A DNA stretch of 64,000 nt, from contig NZ_JAUSCF010000027.1 of NCBI RefSeq assembly GCF_030651625.1, positions 1 to 64,000 of the forward strand, given 5' to 3'. The DNA comes from Hydrogenophaga sp. GTDB taxonomy: Bacteria; Pseudomonadota; Gammaproteobacteria; Burkholderiales; Burkholderiaceae_C. Made by a program: the position numbers and the translations under genes. This document shows, piece by piece, positions 41,820 through 51,483 of this stretch. The notes beneath the pieces are model-generated. The model did no database searches. It was not told where the DNA came from and saw only the letters and a list, made by a program, of their open reading frames with translations. Position 1 is the stretch's first letter. Each line of letters starts with the position of its first letter.

Positions 41820-44800
41820 ATGCTTCCTAACCCCTCATCCGATGCGCATGGCGAACGGGCTGACCAGGCTCCGGTAAGCCCTCCATCAGCAACCAGCGCG
41901 TCAGATTTTGGGCGGATCTGGCTGCGTGTGCTCGCAACCGGTGCCATCGTGTTGCTGCTGCTGTTGTCTGCCGGACTTCTGCTGACCCAGCGCGACGTGG
42001 CCCTGGACAGGGCCAAGGCACAGGCGCAGCGCGAGGTCAAGCGTCTGGCGGCCGAACTGGAAGAGTCGCTGCGGGTGGCCCGGGCCAGCTTGGAGGTTCT
42101 GCATGCAGCATCAGAACCAGAACGGACAAGGCTGCTGGCCAACCAGTCGCCGCTGGTTGAATCCCTGAACCTGCCATTCACCCTGCGACGGATTGACCGG
42201 CCAACGACCGACCTGCCCGCCAGCCAGTGGGTGCCCGGTCTGGCGCGTGAGCAGTCGGGCGAGTGGGTCCTGCCGATGACCTGGCGCCAGGCGCCAGAGC
42301 GCGGTGGCCAGACCTGGGAACTCATGCTGCCACGCAAGACCCTGCTGGAACGCTTTGCATCGGAGGGTCTGCCGCCCGGCGGCAGCATGAGCCTGTTTCG
42401 CATCGAAGACGATGGCGCCACCACCATACTCACCCGCTACCCACTGATCGAACAGGAACAGGGCCGCATGATTCGCGGCCGCATCGCCGACGCCATGCAA
42501 CAGGCTCCCTCAGGGGTCATTGAGGCGGTGGCCGTGATCGACGGTGTGTCACGCATCGTGGGTTACCACCGACTGGGTGAAGGCGCCGAGCGCCTGATGG
42601 TGGTGTACGCACTGCCCGTTCAGGACGTGCTGGCCGCCTGGACGGCGGTGCTGCCCATGGCCATCGGGCTGACCCTGCTGGTGGCGGGCGCCATGGCCTT
42701 TGGTGCCTGGCGCCTGGACCGGACAATCCATCGCCTGCGCCGCAGCGAGCGGCATTTCCAGACCCTGACCGGTCACCTGCCCGACGTCGTGGTGCGCTAT
42801 GACCAGAACCTTCGCGTGATGTACGCCAATCCGGCTGTTGAGGCGGCCAACGGTCTCAAGCCGGGGGAAATGCTGGGACGAACCCTTTCCGAGATCGGGG
42901 CACCGCCAGAGATCGCAGCGAAATGGAGTGCGTACATCGAAGGCGTCCTGAGAACCGGGCAAAGCGACACCCTGTATTTCTCCTATCCCGGACCAGGGGG
43001 CTTGCGCCACTGGGAGGCACAGGCCCTGCTGGAGCCTGCGCTGCCTGGTGACAAGCCCACGGTACTGGCAGTGAGCCGCGACATCACCGAGCGCCACGAA
43101 GCAAATGCCCGCCAACTTGCGGCCCAGCAACTGTTTGAATCGGTGTTTCAGGCAGCCCCTGAAGCCATGTCATTGAGCGATTGGGACGATGGGCGGCTCC
43201 TGCTGGTCAACGACGCGTTCTGCAGCCTGTTTGGTCGGCCCCGCGAACAGCTGCTCGGCGCCACATCCACCGAGCTGGGACTGTGGCGCGCAAGCGAAAG
43301 CCGCCAGCGCCTGTTGGCGGCCCTGGAAAATGGCGAACACGTGCGCGATGCCCAGGGCAGCAGCACAGGCCCGGACGGCCAGGAAATCCACGTGCGCTAC
43401 AGCGCCGAACGGGTCACAGTGGATGGTCGCCCACGACTGCTGTTGATGTTCCGGGATGTCACACAGCTGGAGCTCGACCAGCGTGCACTGGCGCGCAACG
43501 AACTGCGTTTCCGGCTCGCCGCCTCGCGCGGTCAGGTGTGGGAGTGGGATTTTGATCAAGGCTTCATCCAGCCCAGCGACGAGTTCTTCGTGGCGCTGGG
43601 GCATGCCGCCCCCCCGGCCGATCGGCTGGCGGACGCCTTTCTGGAACTCCTCCACCCGGACGACCTGCCACGCTTGCGCGTGGCTCTGAAGCGCTTCTTC
43701 AAGGGAGAGGCCCCCTATCAACTGGAATTCCGTGCCAGTGACGCCCAGGGCCGCTACCGCTGGTTCGACACGCAGGGCAGTGGCGTGCGAGACGCGCTGG
43801 GTCATGTGACCTACATGGCAGGAACCGTTTTTGAAACCACCGAACGCAAGGCCCTGGAAGAAGCCCAGCGACAAACCCTCAATCAGCTGGAGACGGTGGC
43901 CAATGCCTCGCCAGCGCTGTTCTGGACCAGCGGGACCGACAATCGCTGCGACTGGTTCAACCAGGCCTGGCTGGCGTTCACCGGTCGCACCATGGAGCAA
44001 GAGCTCGGCGAGGGCTGGCTCGAAGGGGTTCACCCCGATGACCGGGACACTTGTCTGGGCGCCTATCTGAACGCATTCGAGGCGCGCGAGCCGTTCAGCA
44101 TGGAGTACCGTCTGCGCCACCACAGCGGCGAATACCGCTGGTTGCTGGACCAGGGCCGCCCCCGCTTTGATGCCGATCACCGTTTCATTGGCTACATCGG
44201 TTCCTGCCTGGACCTGACCGACCTGCGGCAGGCCGAGGCCACCGCGCGCGAGCGCGGTGCCATGCTCGAGCAGGTGTTCGATGTGCTGCAGGACATGCTC
44301 TTCGTGGTGGATGCACAGGAACGCTTTGTGTATTTTCACGCCGGGCAGAGGAACCGGCTGTACGCGGCACCCGAGCAGTTCCTGGGGCGGACCGTGGGCG
44401 ACGTGATGCCCCCCGACACGGTTGCGATGCAGCGCAAAGCCATGGCACAAGCCCGCGAACATGGCATGCAGGAGATGAACTACAGCCTGGACATGCCTGC
44501 AGGCCTTCGCCATTTCAACGCCCGCGTGGCCTGGTTGCCCGAAAGCGGGCACTGCATGTTTCTGGTGCGCGACGTCACCGAGCAGCAGGCGGCGCACCGG
44601 GAGCGCGAACGCCTGAGCGAGTTTGTCCTGCTGCTGTTTCGCCTGGCCAACCGCTTCATCAACCTGCCAGCCCAGGAATCCGATGCGGCCATCAATGAAG
44701 CGCTCGGGGACATGGGCCGATTTGTCGACGCTGACCGAGCCTATCTCTTTGACTACGACTTCGACACCGAAACAGGCTCCAACACTCACGAATGGTGCGC

Positions 44801-45929
44801 TGAGGGGATCACCCCGGAGATCGAGAATCTGCAGAACCTCCCATTCGAGCTGATCCCCGACTGGATCGGCAAACACCGCCTGGGCCAGGTCATGCACGTT
44901 CCCGATACCGAAAACCTGCCCACTGGCGTTCTGCGTGACCTGCTGAACTCGCAGGGCGTCCAGAGCCTGATGGCGCTGCCACTGATGCACGGCGAAAGGT
45001 GCATGGGCTTCGTCGGCCTGGACTCGGTGCGCAGAACCCACAACTACGGTGAAGAAGAAACCACCCTGCTGAAGCTGTTCTCCCAGATGCTGGTCAATAT
45101 CCGCCTGCGGGTGGAGGCAGAAGAACAAATTCGCGAGCTGACCGAAGGGCTGGAGATCAAGGTTGCCGAACGCACGGCGCAGCTGCAGCACAGCGTGCAA
45201 CAACTCACCACCGTGAACCGCGAACTCGAATCGTTCACCTACTCGGCTTCTCACGATTTGCGTACGCCACTGCGTGGCATCGAAGGTTTCAGCTCGCTGC
45301 TGCTTGAAGAACACGCGGATCAATTGGACGAGCAGGGGCGCGAATACCTGCAGCGCATCCAGCGCGCGACGCTGCACATGTCACAGCTGGTCAACGATTT
45401 GCTGGCCTATTCGCGACTGCAACAACTGACCGAACAGATTGAACCTGTGAGGCTGGTGAGCTGCGTGCGGGCAGTGGCTGCGCCGTTCCGCGACGAGCTG
45501 GAAGCGCGCCAGGGTGAATTGAGCGTTGTGATCCCTGACGACCTTTGGGTGCAAGCCAACGCCAAGGGATTGGCCATCGTCGTGCGCAACCTCATGGACA
45601 ACGCCCTGAAGTTCACCCCGGCGGGCGAGGTGCCACGCATCCACATCGAAGCGCATGTTCTGGACGGCCGGGTACAGATCAGTGTGGCCGACCAGGGCAT
45701 CGGATTCGACATGAGGTACCACGACCGGATCTTCGGCATGTTCCAGCGCCTGCACCGGCAAGAGCAGATTCCTGGCACCGGCATCGGGCTGGCGCTGGTT
45801 CAGAAAGCGGTGGAGCGCATGGGGGGCCGAATCTGGGCGAGCAGCGCACCGGGCGCGGGTGCCACCTTCTTCGTTGCGCTGCGAGAAGCGCAGCCGCCGT
45901 CTACGAACGGGTCACCAGCGGAAGGTTGA
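41820..45929 (+). CDS. Multi-PAS/GAF membrane sensor histidine kinase
   Basis: A 1369-residue kinase. A membrane segment at about 36-55, a periplasmic domain of some 215 residues and a second segment near 275-298 are followed by five PAS-type domains (starting near 311, 436, 560, 688 and 813), a GAF domain (about 933-1090), a coiled coil, and a phytochrome-like kinase core with His1145 in ASHDLRTPLRGIEGF. The ATPase boxes NLMDNALKF, DQGIGFD and GTGIGLAL follow. No response regulator is adjacent. Its end overlaps the convergent DUF6352 gene by 29 bases. Confidence 0.9.
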   Translation: MLPNPSSDAHGERADQAPVSPPSATSASDFGRIWLRVLATGAIVLLLLLSAGLLLTQRDVALDRAKAQAQREVKRLAAELEESLRVARASLEVLHAASEPERTRLLANQSPLVESLNLPFTLRRIDRPTTDLPASQWVPGLAREQSGEWVLPMTWRQAPERGGQTWELMLPRKTLLERFASEGLPPGGSMSLFRIEDDGATTILTRYPLIEQEQGRMIRGRIADAMQQAPSGVIEAVAVIDGVSRIVGYHRLGEGAERLMVVYALPVQDVLAAWTAVLPMAIGLTLLVAGAMAFGAWRLDRTIHRLRRSERHFQTLTGHLPDVVVRYDQNLRVMYANPAVEAANGLKPGEMLGRTLSEIGAPPEIAAKWSAYIEGVLRTGQSDTLYFSYPGPGGLRHWEAQALLEPALPGDKPTVLAVSRDITERHEANARQLAAQQLFESVFQAAPEAMSLSDWDDGRLLLVNDAFCSLFGRPREQLLGATSTELGLWRASESRQRLLAALENGEHVRDAQGSSTGPDGQEIHVRYSAERVTVDGRPRLLLMFRDVTQLELDQRALARNELRFRLAASRGQVWEWDFDQGFIQPSDEFFVALGHAAPPADRLADAFLELLHPDDLPRLRVALKRFFKGEAPYQLEFRASDAQGRYRWFDTQGSGVRDALGHVTYMAGTVFETTERKALEEAQRQTLNQLETVANASPALFWTSGTDNRCDWFNQAWLAFTGRTMEQELGEGWLEGVHPDDRDTCLGAYLNAFEAREPFSMEYRLRHHSGEYRWLLDQGRPRFDADHRFIGYIGSCLDLTDLRQAEATARERGAMLEQVFDVLQDMLFVVDAQERFVYFHAGQRNRLYAAPEQFLGRTVGDVMPPDTVAMQRKAMAQAREHGMQEMNYSLDMPAGLRHFNARVAWLPESGHCMFLVRDVTEQQAAHRERERLSEFVLLLFRLANRFINLPAQESDAAINEALGDMGRFVDADRAYLFDYDFDTETGSNTHEWCAEGITPEIENLQNLPFELIPDWIGKHRLGQVMHVPDTENLPTGVLRDLLNSQGVQSLMALPLMHGERCMGFVGLDSVRRTHNYGEEETTLLKLFSQMLVNIRLRVEAEEQIRELTEGLEIKVAERTAQLQHSVQQLTTVNRELESFTYSASHDLRTPLRGIEGFSSLLLEEHADQLDEQGREYLQRIQRATLHMSQLVNDLLAYSRLQQLTEQIEPVRLVSCVRAVAAPFRDELEARQGELSVVIPDDLWVQANAKGLAIVVRNLMDNALKFTPAGEVPRIHIEAHVLDGRVQISVADQGIGFDMRYHDRIFGMFQRLHRQEQIPGTGIGLALVQKAVERMGGRIWASSAPGAGATFFVALREAQPPSTNGSPAEG

Positions 45930-46983
45930 GCAGCAAGTTCTGCGGCTTGAGTTTGAGCAGGCCATCGGCAGTCATGGCCAGACCCAGGTAAACCGGCTTT
46001 CCCTGAATTTCAGGCAACACGTGTGCAGGGTCATCGAACCGCAAAACAAACAGGCTGATCAGTCGCCCCTGCCGTTCAGGCTCCACTGCATGACCCTGGT
46101 AGAGGTCGTTGAGCAGACGGCTGGACTCCGCATCCAGCCCCAGATGCCAGCGCCATGATGGATCGTCCACACGCGCTTCCGGGCGGATCTGAACAGGGGT
46201 CCCCAGAAAGTGCCGAACCCATCGTTGAAGCACCAGAGCCAGCGCCTTCAGTCCGGAGTTCGACCGCGTCATGGTGAGCGTGAGTCCATGTGGAAGCTCG
46301 TTCTGCACCTCATGCGTCAGATCCAGGACGAAATTGAAACGACCCGCGCCCAACCGGCTTTGCATGTAGCGCGCGCCATTGGCCTCAGCCAGTACCTCGA
46401 CCTGCACCGCAGGCAAGGCAGCCCCTCCCTGAAGAAGCAATCGCCCTACCGCGCCGGCACCGCCGGTCTCGTTAAGCATGTCCAGCGTATCGGCGTCCCC
46501 ACTGAGCACCCGCCCCTCACTCACGCTCACCCGTTGTCGGCGGAACAGCATTTCGGCCGCGCGCCAAACCAAGGGATCCGACTCGTCTGCCAGAAGGTGA
46601 CTGACGATGGCCTGGATCATGAGGTCCAGGAACAGCGGTGGCAACGCAATGGAGCCGGCCTTGAAGAAGCCTGCGTACGCCGCTTCAAGGGATCCAGCCG
46701 CCATCACGGCATCGCGAAAGTCAAGAAACAGACGGTGATTGGCCCGCACGTCTTCGTCTGCCAGCGCATCCATTTCAGTCTGCGGCACCGCACGCAAAGG
46801 GTCACGCAACAACGCGGCGTGCAAAGCCCGCTCGGCATCACACGACTCGTCCACCAGGGCCAGTTCAGGCCGCTCCAGCCACAACCGCCAGTAGTGGGCA
46901 GTGGGCACCAGCCAGCCACGCTCATTGAAAGAAAGGCGGTCGTGACCGCAGGAAGACCAGAAGGTTTCAGACTGAGCAGACAT
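45901..46983 (-). CDS. DUF6352-like protein of unknown function
   Basis: A 360-residue soluble-looking protein with no signal peptide. Blocks such as FWSSCGHDRLSFNERGWLVPTAHYW at the N-terminus (residues 6-30; two pieces, FWSSCGHDRL and WLVPTAHYW) and WRAAEMLFRRQRVSVSEGRV fit a Burkholderiales family that I believe is DUF6352. No catalytic motif is seen. ATG at 46983 is preferred over an in-frame TTG at 46998; neither has a strong ribosome site. The 3' end overlaps the sensor kinase gene. Confidence 0.6.
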   Translation of the reverse strand: MSAQSETFWSSCGHDRLSFNERGWLVPTAHYWRLWLERPELALVDESCDAERALHAALLRDPLRAVPQTEMDALADEDVRANHRLFLDFRDAVMAAGSLEAAYAGFFKAGSIALPPLFLDLMIQAIVSHLLADESDPLVWRAAEMLFRRQRVSVSEGRVLSGDADTLDMLNETGGAGAVGRLLLQGGAALPAVQVEVLAEANGARYMQSRLGAGRFNFVLDLTHEVQNELPHGLTLTMTRSNSGLKALALVLQRWVRHFLGTPVQIRPEARVDDPSWRWHLGLDAESSRLLNDLYQGHAVEPERQGRLISLFVLRFDDPAHVLPEIQGKPVYLGLAMTADGLLKLKPQNLLLNLPLVTRS

Positions 46984-47177
46984 GGAGGCAATCGACAAGA
47001 TGCGCAGGAGGCGCAGCGGCTCGTGAGCGGGGTTTCGTCAAGGCGACGCTGAAAAAGTACCCGGGGATGCATGCGCCATGAGGGACTTGTTCAACATTGG
47101 CTTCGATTGTCCTTCACCACCACAACCCGCTGCCGTGCAATGCCTTCATGCAACGGACCCATGATCCACAAATGACG

Positions 47178-47411
47178 TCAATGCCGCGTGGCTCCATCCA
47201 GTTGCTCATTGCGCCTCTGCATCTGGTCCATTGACTGCTGAACCTGCTCATGCACCCGCTCCTGCGTCTTGCGGGCCTGTTCAAGTTCGATCTGTTTGGT
47301 GGCCCCGGCGGTGGCAGCAGTCCCGGCGCTTTCGAGGCCGCAACCGGTGAACGATATTGACAGTGCGGCCATCACAGAAAGAAGGAGAAGGCTTTTGGAA
47401 CGGATGATCAT
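47178..47411 (-). CDS. Small lipoprotein
   Basis: A 77-residue protein with a lipoprotein signal (MIIRSKSLLLLSVMAALSI then FTGCG; the Cys near residue 24 would be lipid-modified). The rest is a Glu/Gln-rich helix (LEQARKTQERVHEQVQQSMD), probably a coiled coil in the periplasm. ATG at 47411 gives a proper signal; the longer frame does not. No known family recognised. Confidence 0.7.
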   Translation of the reverse strand: MIIRSKSLLLLSVMAALSISFTGCGLESAGTAATAGATKQIELEQARKTQERVHEQVQQSMDQMQRRNEQLDGATRH

Positions 47412-47529
47412 GAAGCACTCCGGACGTTGGGGGTCTATCAATCCAGATGACCTGACTGCACATGCTCAAGAAGGCACGTGCTCCAGGTCAAGGTCGCTCC
47501 CATGCCAACGAACCATGCCAAAAACAAAA

Positions 47530-47556
47530 AAGCGACCATCTTTCGAAAGGTCGCTT
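47530..47556 (-). terminator. Terminator after tRNA-Phe
   Basis: On the minus strand AAGCGACC pairs with GGTCGCTT around a loop that can itself fold (TTTCGAAA), followed by a T-rich run (complement of AAAACAAAAA at 47521-47530). It lies about 45 bases after the tRNA 3' end. Confidence 0.88.
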
Positions 47557-47601
47557 CTTGGGATCTGCTTGGCAAGTGATTGACCTGCAAGGAGAGAATT
47601 T

Positions 47602-47677
47602 TGGTGGCCTGGGACGGAATCGAACCATCGACACGCGGATTTTCAATCCGCTGCTCTACCAACTGAGCTACCGGGCC
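47602..47677 (-). tRNA. tRNA-Phe (GAA)
   Basis: A 76-base cloverleaf with encoded CCA. The anticodon loop TTGAAAA sits in the stem CGGAT/ATCCG region, the D-arm is GCTCAGTTGGTAGAGC, and the T-loop is TTCGATT. The acceptor stem is GGCCCGG against CCAGGCC, which leaves a C5-A68 mismatch in an otherwise normal tRNA. It lies 51 bases after the ntrX-like gene on the same strand. Confidence 0.95.
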
Positions 47678-47728
47678 AAACAGAAGCAAGAGTATAGCAG
47701 CATTGCCGCTTCAAAAATCGACCGAGGC

Positions 47729-48424
47729 TCAGAGCGCGTTGCGCTTGCTGCGAGCCAGATCGACGCCCAATTGCTTGAGTTTGCGGTACAGGTGCGTGCG
47801 TTCGAGACCGGTTTTTTCGGCCACACGCGTCATCGAGCCCGACTCTCGTGCCAGGTGGTATTCGAAGTAGGCTTTCTCGAATTCGTCGCGTGCCTCACGC
47901 AAGGGGCCATCGAGGTTGAACAGCTGATGGGGCAGTGGGCCGATATCCAGGGCAGGTTCGGGCAGCGTGCCGCCAGTCATGGCCTCCTCCACCGTGAGCT
48001 CGCTCATGAAACTGGTACCCGACACTGCTGTGGTCACCATCGCAACGGCGGCCCGTTCGGCCGACTTGTTGAGGCCTTGATCGACCGCCTTGAGCAGCTT
48101 CTGCAGCGTGATCGGCTTCTCAAGAAAGGCGCTGGCACCGATGCGCGTGGCCTCCACGGCGGTATCGATCGTGGCATGACCGCTCATCATGATGACGGGC
48201 ATGGTTAGCAGACCGGAGCTGGCCCACTCTTTGAGGAGCGTCACACCATCGGTGTCGGGCATCCAGATGTCGAGCAACACCAGATCAGGTCGCATTTGTG
48301 CCCGCACCGCCCTGGCCTGAGCAGCATTTTCGGCCAGTTCGATGGTGTGGCCTTCATCGTTCAGGATCTCGGAGAGCAAATCCCGTATTCCCAATTCGTC
48401 GTCTACAACCAGAATAGTGGCCAT
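47729..48424 (-). CDS. NtrX-like response regulator without AAA+ domain
   Basis: A 231-residue regulator: a receiver (residues 1-120; DDE acid pocket, Asp51-region LLDIWMPDTDG, MMSGHAT, EKPITL) followed directly by a linker and a Fis-type helix-turn-helix (ARESGSMTRVAEKTGLERTH in residues about 195-214, then LYRKLKQLGV). Full-size NtrX has a sigma-54 AAA+ ATPase between these parts; here it is absent, so it should not act as a classical sigma-54 activator. It starts 29 bases after the NtrY-like kinase gene and is surely its partner. Confidence 0.88.
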   Translation of the reverse strand: MATILVVDDELGIRDLLSEILNDEGHTIELAENAAQARAVRAQMRPDLVLLDIWMPDTDGVTLLKEWASSGLLTMPVIMMSGHATIDTAVEATRIGASAFLEKPITLQKLLKAVDQGLNKSAERAAVAMVTTAVSGTSFMSELTVEEAMTGGTLPEPALDIGPLPHQLFNLDGPLREARDEFEKAYFEYHLARESGSMTRVAEKTGLERTHLYRKLKQLGVDLARSKRNAL

Positions 48425-48453
48425 GGCTCGGTTCGTTCCCTCAGTCGATGTTG

Positions 48454-50748
48454 TCAATTCGCAACTGCGAATGATAGCGATACTTGGGCGCCTGCCGGCT
48501 GACCCTCGATCTGGCGATTGCTGATGTCCACTCGGCCGCCGTGTTCGTCCATGATCTTCTTGACCACGGCCAGACCCAGGCCGGTGCCTTTGGTCTTGGT
48601 GGTCACGTAGGGCTCGAACGCCCGCTTGAGGATGTGCTCGGCAAAACCGGGGCCGCGATCCGTGACCACCAGCCGCACCCATTTGCCAGACTCGGAGCGG
48701 GCGGTGCGCAACTGCACTTCTGCCCCCTGCTGCCCACTCATGGCGTCCTGTGCGTTTTGCACCAGGTTGTGCAGAATCTGGCGCACCTGGTGCGGATCGG
48801 CCATGGCCATGACCGACCCTTCGACCAGTTCGCAGCGCACAGGCACCGCCGCGTGCTCGTACAGGCCCATGAACTCGCGCACCAGCGCATTCAGGTCCAC
48901 GGCGCCCAGCTGGGCCGCTGGCAGGCGCGCGTAGTCGCGAAATTCATTGACCAGGCGCTTCATGGCATCGACCTGATCCACGATGGTGCGAACCGACTTG
49001 TTCAGAATGGCCTGCTCGGGCGGCTGCACCTTGCCTTCGAGCTTCATGGCCAGCCGCTCGGCCGACAACTGGATGGGTGTGAGGGGGTTCTTGATCTCGT
49101 GCGCGAGCCGCCGGGCCACCTCGCCCCAGGCTTTGGCTCGCTGGGCCGAGACCATCTCAGACACATCGTCGAACACCAGCAATCGCTCGTTGCGCGGCAA
49201 CAGCGCACCACGCGCGATCAAGGTGATGCCTTCGTCGAACGGGGTGGTGCCCGTGGCGGTGAGTTCAAACGATTGCTGCCAGTGCCCGCCCTGGTGAGGT
49301 GTCTGATCCGACAGGAAACGTTCGAATTGCTGCAGCACCCCACTGGCAAAGGCTTCGAGGCCCGGTATCTGAGCCAGCGGCTGCCCCATGTGCAGCGAAA
49401 GCGGCGTGCGCAAGATGCGCGCCGCGCCGGGGTTCACGCTCTGCAGACAACCTTTGTCGTCCAGGACCACAACGCCGGCGGTCAGGTTGTCCAGAATGGT
49501 TTGCAGGTTGTCTCTCGCGGCGTCGACCTGCTCCATGCTGCGCTGCACGGCGGTGCGAGCATCCGAAAGATCCTGGGTCATGTGCGCAAACGTTCGGGTC
49601 AGGCCTGCAAGCTCGTCGCGCGAGGTGAGCGCGGGTTTGGGAGACAGGTTGCCCGCCGCGACCTCCCGCATGCCTTCGGCAAGCACCAGCAGGGGCCGGA
49701 TGAGCTGGTTGCCCAGCAGCACCGCAAGGAGCACCGCGCCGAACACCGCCAGGAACAGCGTCAGGGTGAGTGTGCCGATGTACATGCGCTGCAGCCCCTG
49801 CCGCCCCAGTGCACGCTCCTGGTATTCGCGATTGGCGACTTGCACCGCCAGCGCGTCGGCAACCAGCGCGGCAGGCAACGGAGCAACCACCTGCAGATAG
49901 CGCGGCTCGGCACTGAACCCGAAGTCCGGTGAGCCGACCAGCGCCATCACCTTGATACGGGCCTGATTCACGGCCAGCATGGCTTCGACTTCACCGTCAC
50001 TGCCTTCTTCGAGTCCTTCAATCTGGGCCATGACCCGAACCGTGCGCAAATTGCGCAGTTGCGCCGGGTTGGGGCGCTCGGGGCTGAGGTCGAAGCGCGA
50101 ACTGCCGGCACTGCCCAATGGCTGCCCCGCCGCATTCCAGAGCACCAGATCGGTCACACCCAGCTGTTCACGCAACCGTTCCAGCGCCAGCACGGCCGAA
50201 GCACTGGGCTCGCGCGCCAGGCCTTCGGCCGCCACGCGCGTTTTGCCGCTGAGGTCCGCTGCCAGCGTGTCGAGGGTGGTGCGTCCCAGGTTGAGACCCG
50301 CCGTCAACGCCGACTCCACGCGCACATCGAACCAGCTCTCGATGGATCGGGAAACAAACTGGTATGAAACCGTGTAGATGAGCAAACCCGGCAGAACGCC
50401 CACCAGTCCGATGATGGACGCAAGCTTGATCAGCAAACGGCTGCCGAATTTTCCCCGTTTCAGGCGCAAGGCCAGGCGCACCACGAGCCACAACAGGATA
50501 AGCGCCAGAAGAACGGCCACCGCGACGTTGACCCCGACCAGCCACGAAAAATTCTGCTCATAGAGCGCACGGTTGCGTGTGGCCACTGTCAGCAGGAACA
50601 GTAGCACCATGCCGACACCGGTCATGAACACCAGGGCGGTCGCGACCACCCAGCGCATGCCAGACTTGCCGAGCTTGAGCGAGTGGTGGCTGGACCCGAC
50701 GCTGCTCACGTCAGCAGGAGCACGGGAAGGGCGGGTTTCAGGCTCCAT
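48454..50748 (-). CDS. NtrY-like membrane sensor histidine kinase
   Basis: A 764-residue kinase. Three membrane segments lie near the N-terminus (about 32-56, 66-92, 105-128), then a large periplasmic domain, a fourth segment near 325-350 and a HAMP domain. A PAS domain (LDNLTAGVVVLDDKG) leads to the HisKA site RLAHEIKNPLTPIQLSAERL and ATPase boxes NLVQNAQDAM, DRGPGFA and GTGLGLAVV. This layout and the neighbouring ntrX-like gene identify an NtrYX-type pair, in other species tied to nitrogen, redox or envelope control. It starts 11 bases after the DUF4390 stop. Confidence 0.92.
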   Translation of the reverse strand: MEPETRPSRAPADVSSVGSSHHSLKLGKSGMRWVVATALVFMTGVGMVLLFLLTVATRNRALYEQNFSWLVGVNVAVAVLLALILLWLVVRLALRLKRGKFGSRLLIKLASIIGLVGVLPGLLIYTVSYQFVSRSIESWFDVRVESALTAGLNLGRTTLDTLAADLSGKTRVAAEGLAREPSASAVLALERLREQLGVTDLVLWNAAGQPLGSAGSSRFDLSPERPNPAQLRNLRTVRVMAQIEGLEEGSDGEVEAMLAVNQARIKVMALVGSPDFGFSAEPRYLQVVAPLPAALVADALAVQVANREYQERALGRQGLQRMYIGTLTLTLFLAVFGAVLLAVLLGNQLIRPLLVLAEGMREVAAGNLSPKPALTSRDELAGLTRTFAHMTQDLSDARTAVQRSMEQVDAARDNLQTILDNLTAGVVVLDDKGCLQSVNPGAARILRTPLSLHMGQPLAQIPGLEAFASGVLQQFERFLSDQTPHQGGHWQQSFELTATGTTPFDEGITLIARGALLPRNERLLVFDDVSEMVSAQRAKAWGEVARRLAHEIKNPLTPIQLSAERLAMKLEGKVQPPEQAILNKSVRTIVDQVDAMKRLVNEFRDYARLPAAQLGAVDLNALVREFMGLYEHAAVPVRCELVEGSVMAMADPHQVRQILHNLVQNAQDAMSGQQGAEVQLRTARSESGKWVRLVVTDRGPGFAEHILKRAFEPYVTTKTKGTGLGLAVVKKIMDEHGGRVDISNRQIEGQPAGAQVSLSFAVAN

Positions 50749-50759
50749 CAGATGGCCAC

Positions 50760-51467
50760 TCAGCGTCCGATAGAACCTGCATCGGGCTCGGCATCCGGCG
50801 AAGGCTCACCAATGATGGCTTCCTCCACTCGCACCCGCTCACTGGCCTGGATGGCCGGCAATACAAGCCGGCCTTCGCGCTGGATGTTCCATTCAGGCTG
50901 GTTGCCCACGCCGATCTGAAATGGCCGTGGCAACAAGGACAGATCCAGCCGCATGCTCCAATCGACCCGGTAGTCGCCGGGATCTCCAGCCGCGACCCCG
51001 GCCCCGTCAGCGATTTTCCAGCGGTAAACCCGCCCTACCCCAGCCAGGGCCTCGGCCAGATTGTCGAAGTTCTGATGCAAGGCGTATTGCAGACCCGCAC
51101 CGCTGTTTCCGTCTCCAGGCTCATTGGACAAACTCACTCGCCAGCGCCGGGTGAGCGGCTGGTAGGCCAGCCTGAGGGTGCGGTGGGCACTGGCCACGCG
51201 CCGGTCTGTCCAGTACCAGCGCGGACGGATCACGTCTGCCCGCCAGGCAAAATACAACGGCACGCCCCGGAGCAAAGCGTCTTCCACCAAGGGGCCAGGA
51301 ACGATATGGATGCGCGCGGTCAGGTGCACAGCCTCAGGTGTTCGCAACAGTTCCTCCTGAACCACAGACAAAGGCTGGGCCTGGACTGGCAGCCAGATGG
51401 TGAGCAGCAGCACACAGAAAAACAGCCAGCGGGTGCACATGCCATTGCGGCACACCTTCACGGACAT
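50760..51467 (-). CDS. DUF4390 family exported protein
   Basis: A 235-residue protein with an N-terminal signal (MCTRWLFFCVLLLTIWLPVQA) and a beta-rich body (YFAWRADVIRPRWYWTDRRVA, LAYQPLTRRWRVSLS). Its position between rsmB and ntrY is typical for DUF4390 in beta-proteobacteria. It may be a periplasmic helper for the NtrY sensor, but that is an inference. ATG at 51467 or 51440. Confidence 0.8.
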   Translation of the reverse strand: MSVKVCRNGMCTRWLFFCVLLLTIWLPVQAQPLSVVQEELLRTPEAVHLTARIHIVPGPLVEDALLRGVPLYFAWRADVIRPRWYWTDRRVASAHRTLRLAYQPLTRRWRVSLSNEPGDGNSGAGLQYALHQNFDNLAEALAGVGRVYRWKIADGAGVAAGDPGDYRVDWSMRLDLSLLPRPFQIGVGNQPEWNIQREGRLVLPAIQASERVRVEEAIIGEPSPDAEPDAGSIGR

Positions 51468-51483
51468 CGCCAGGCCCCCCGTA

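Noticed and set aside
43170-45377. A 735-codon minus-strand frame inside the sensor kinase
   Set aside because: Antisense shadow. The plus strand encodes recognisable PAS, GAF and kinase domains.
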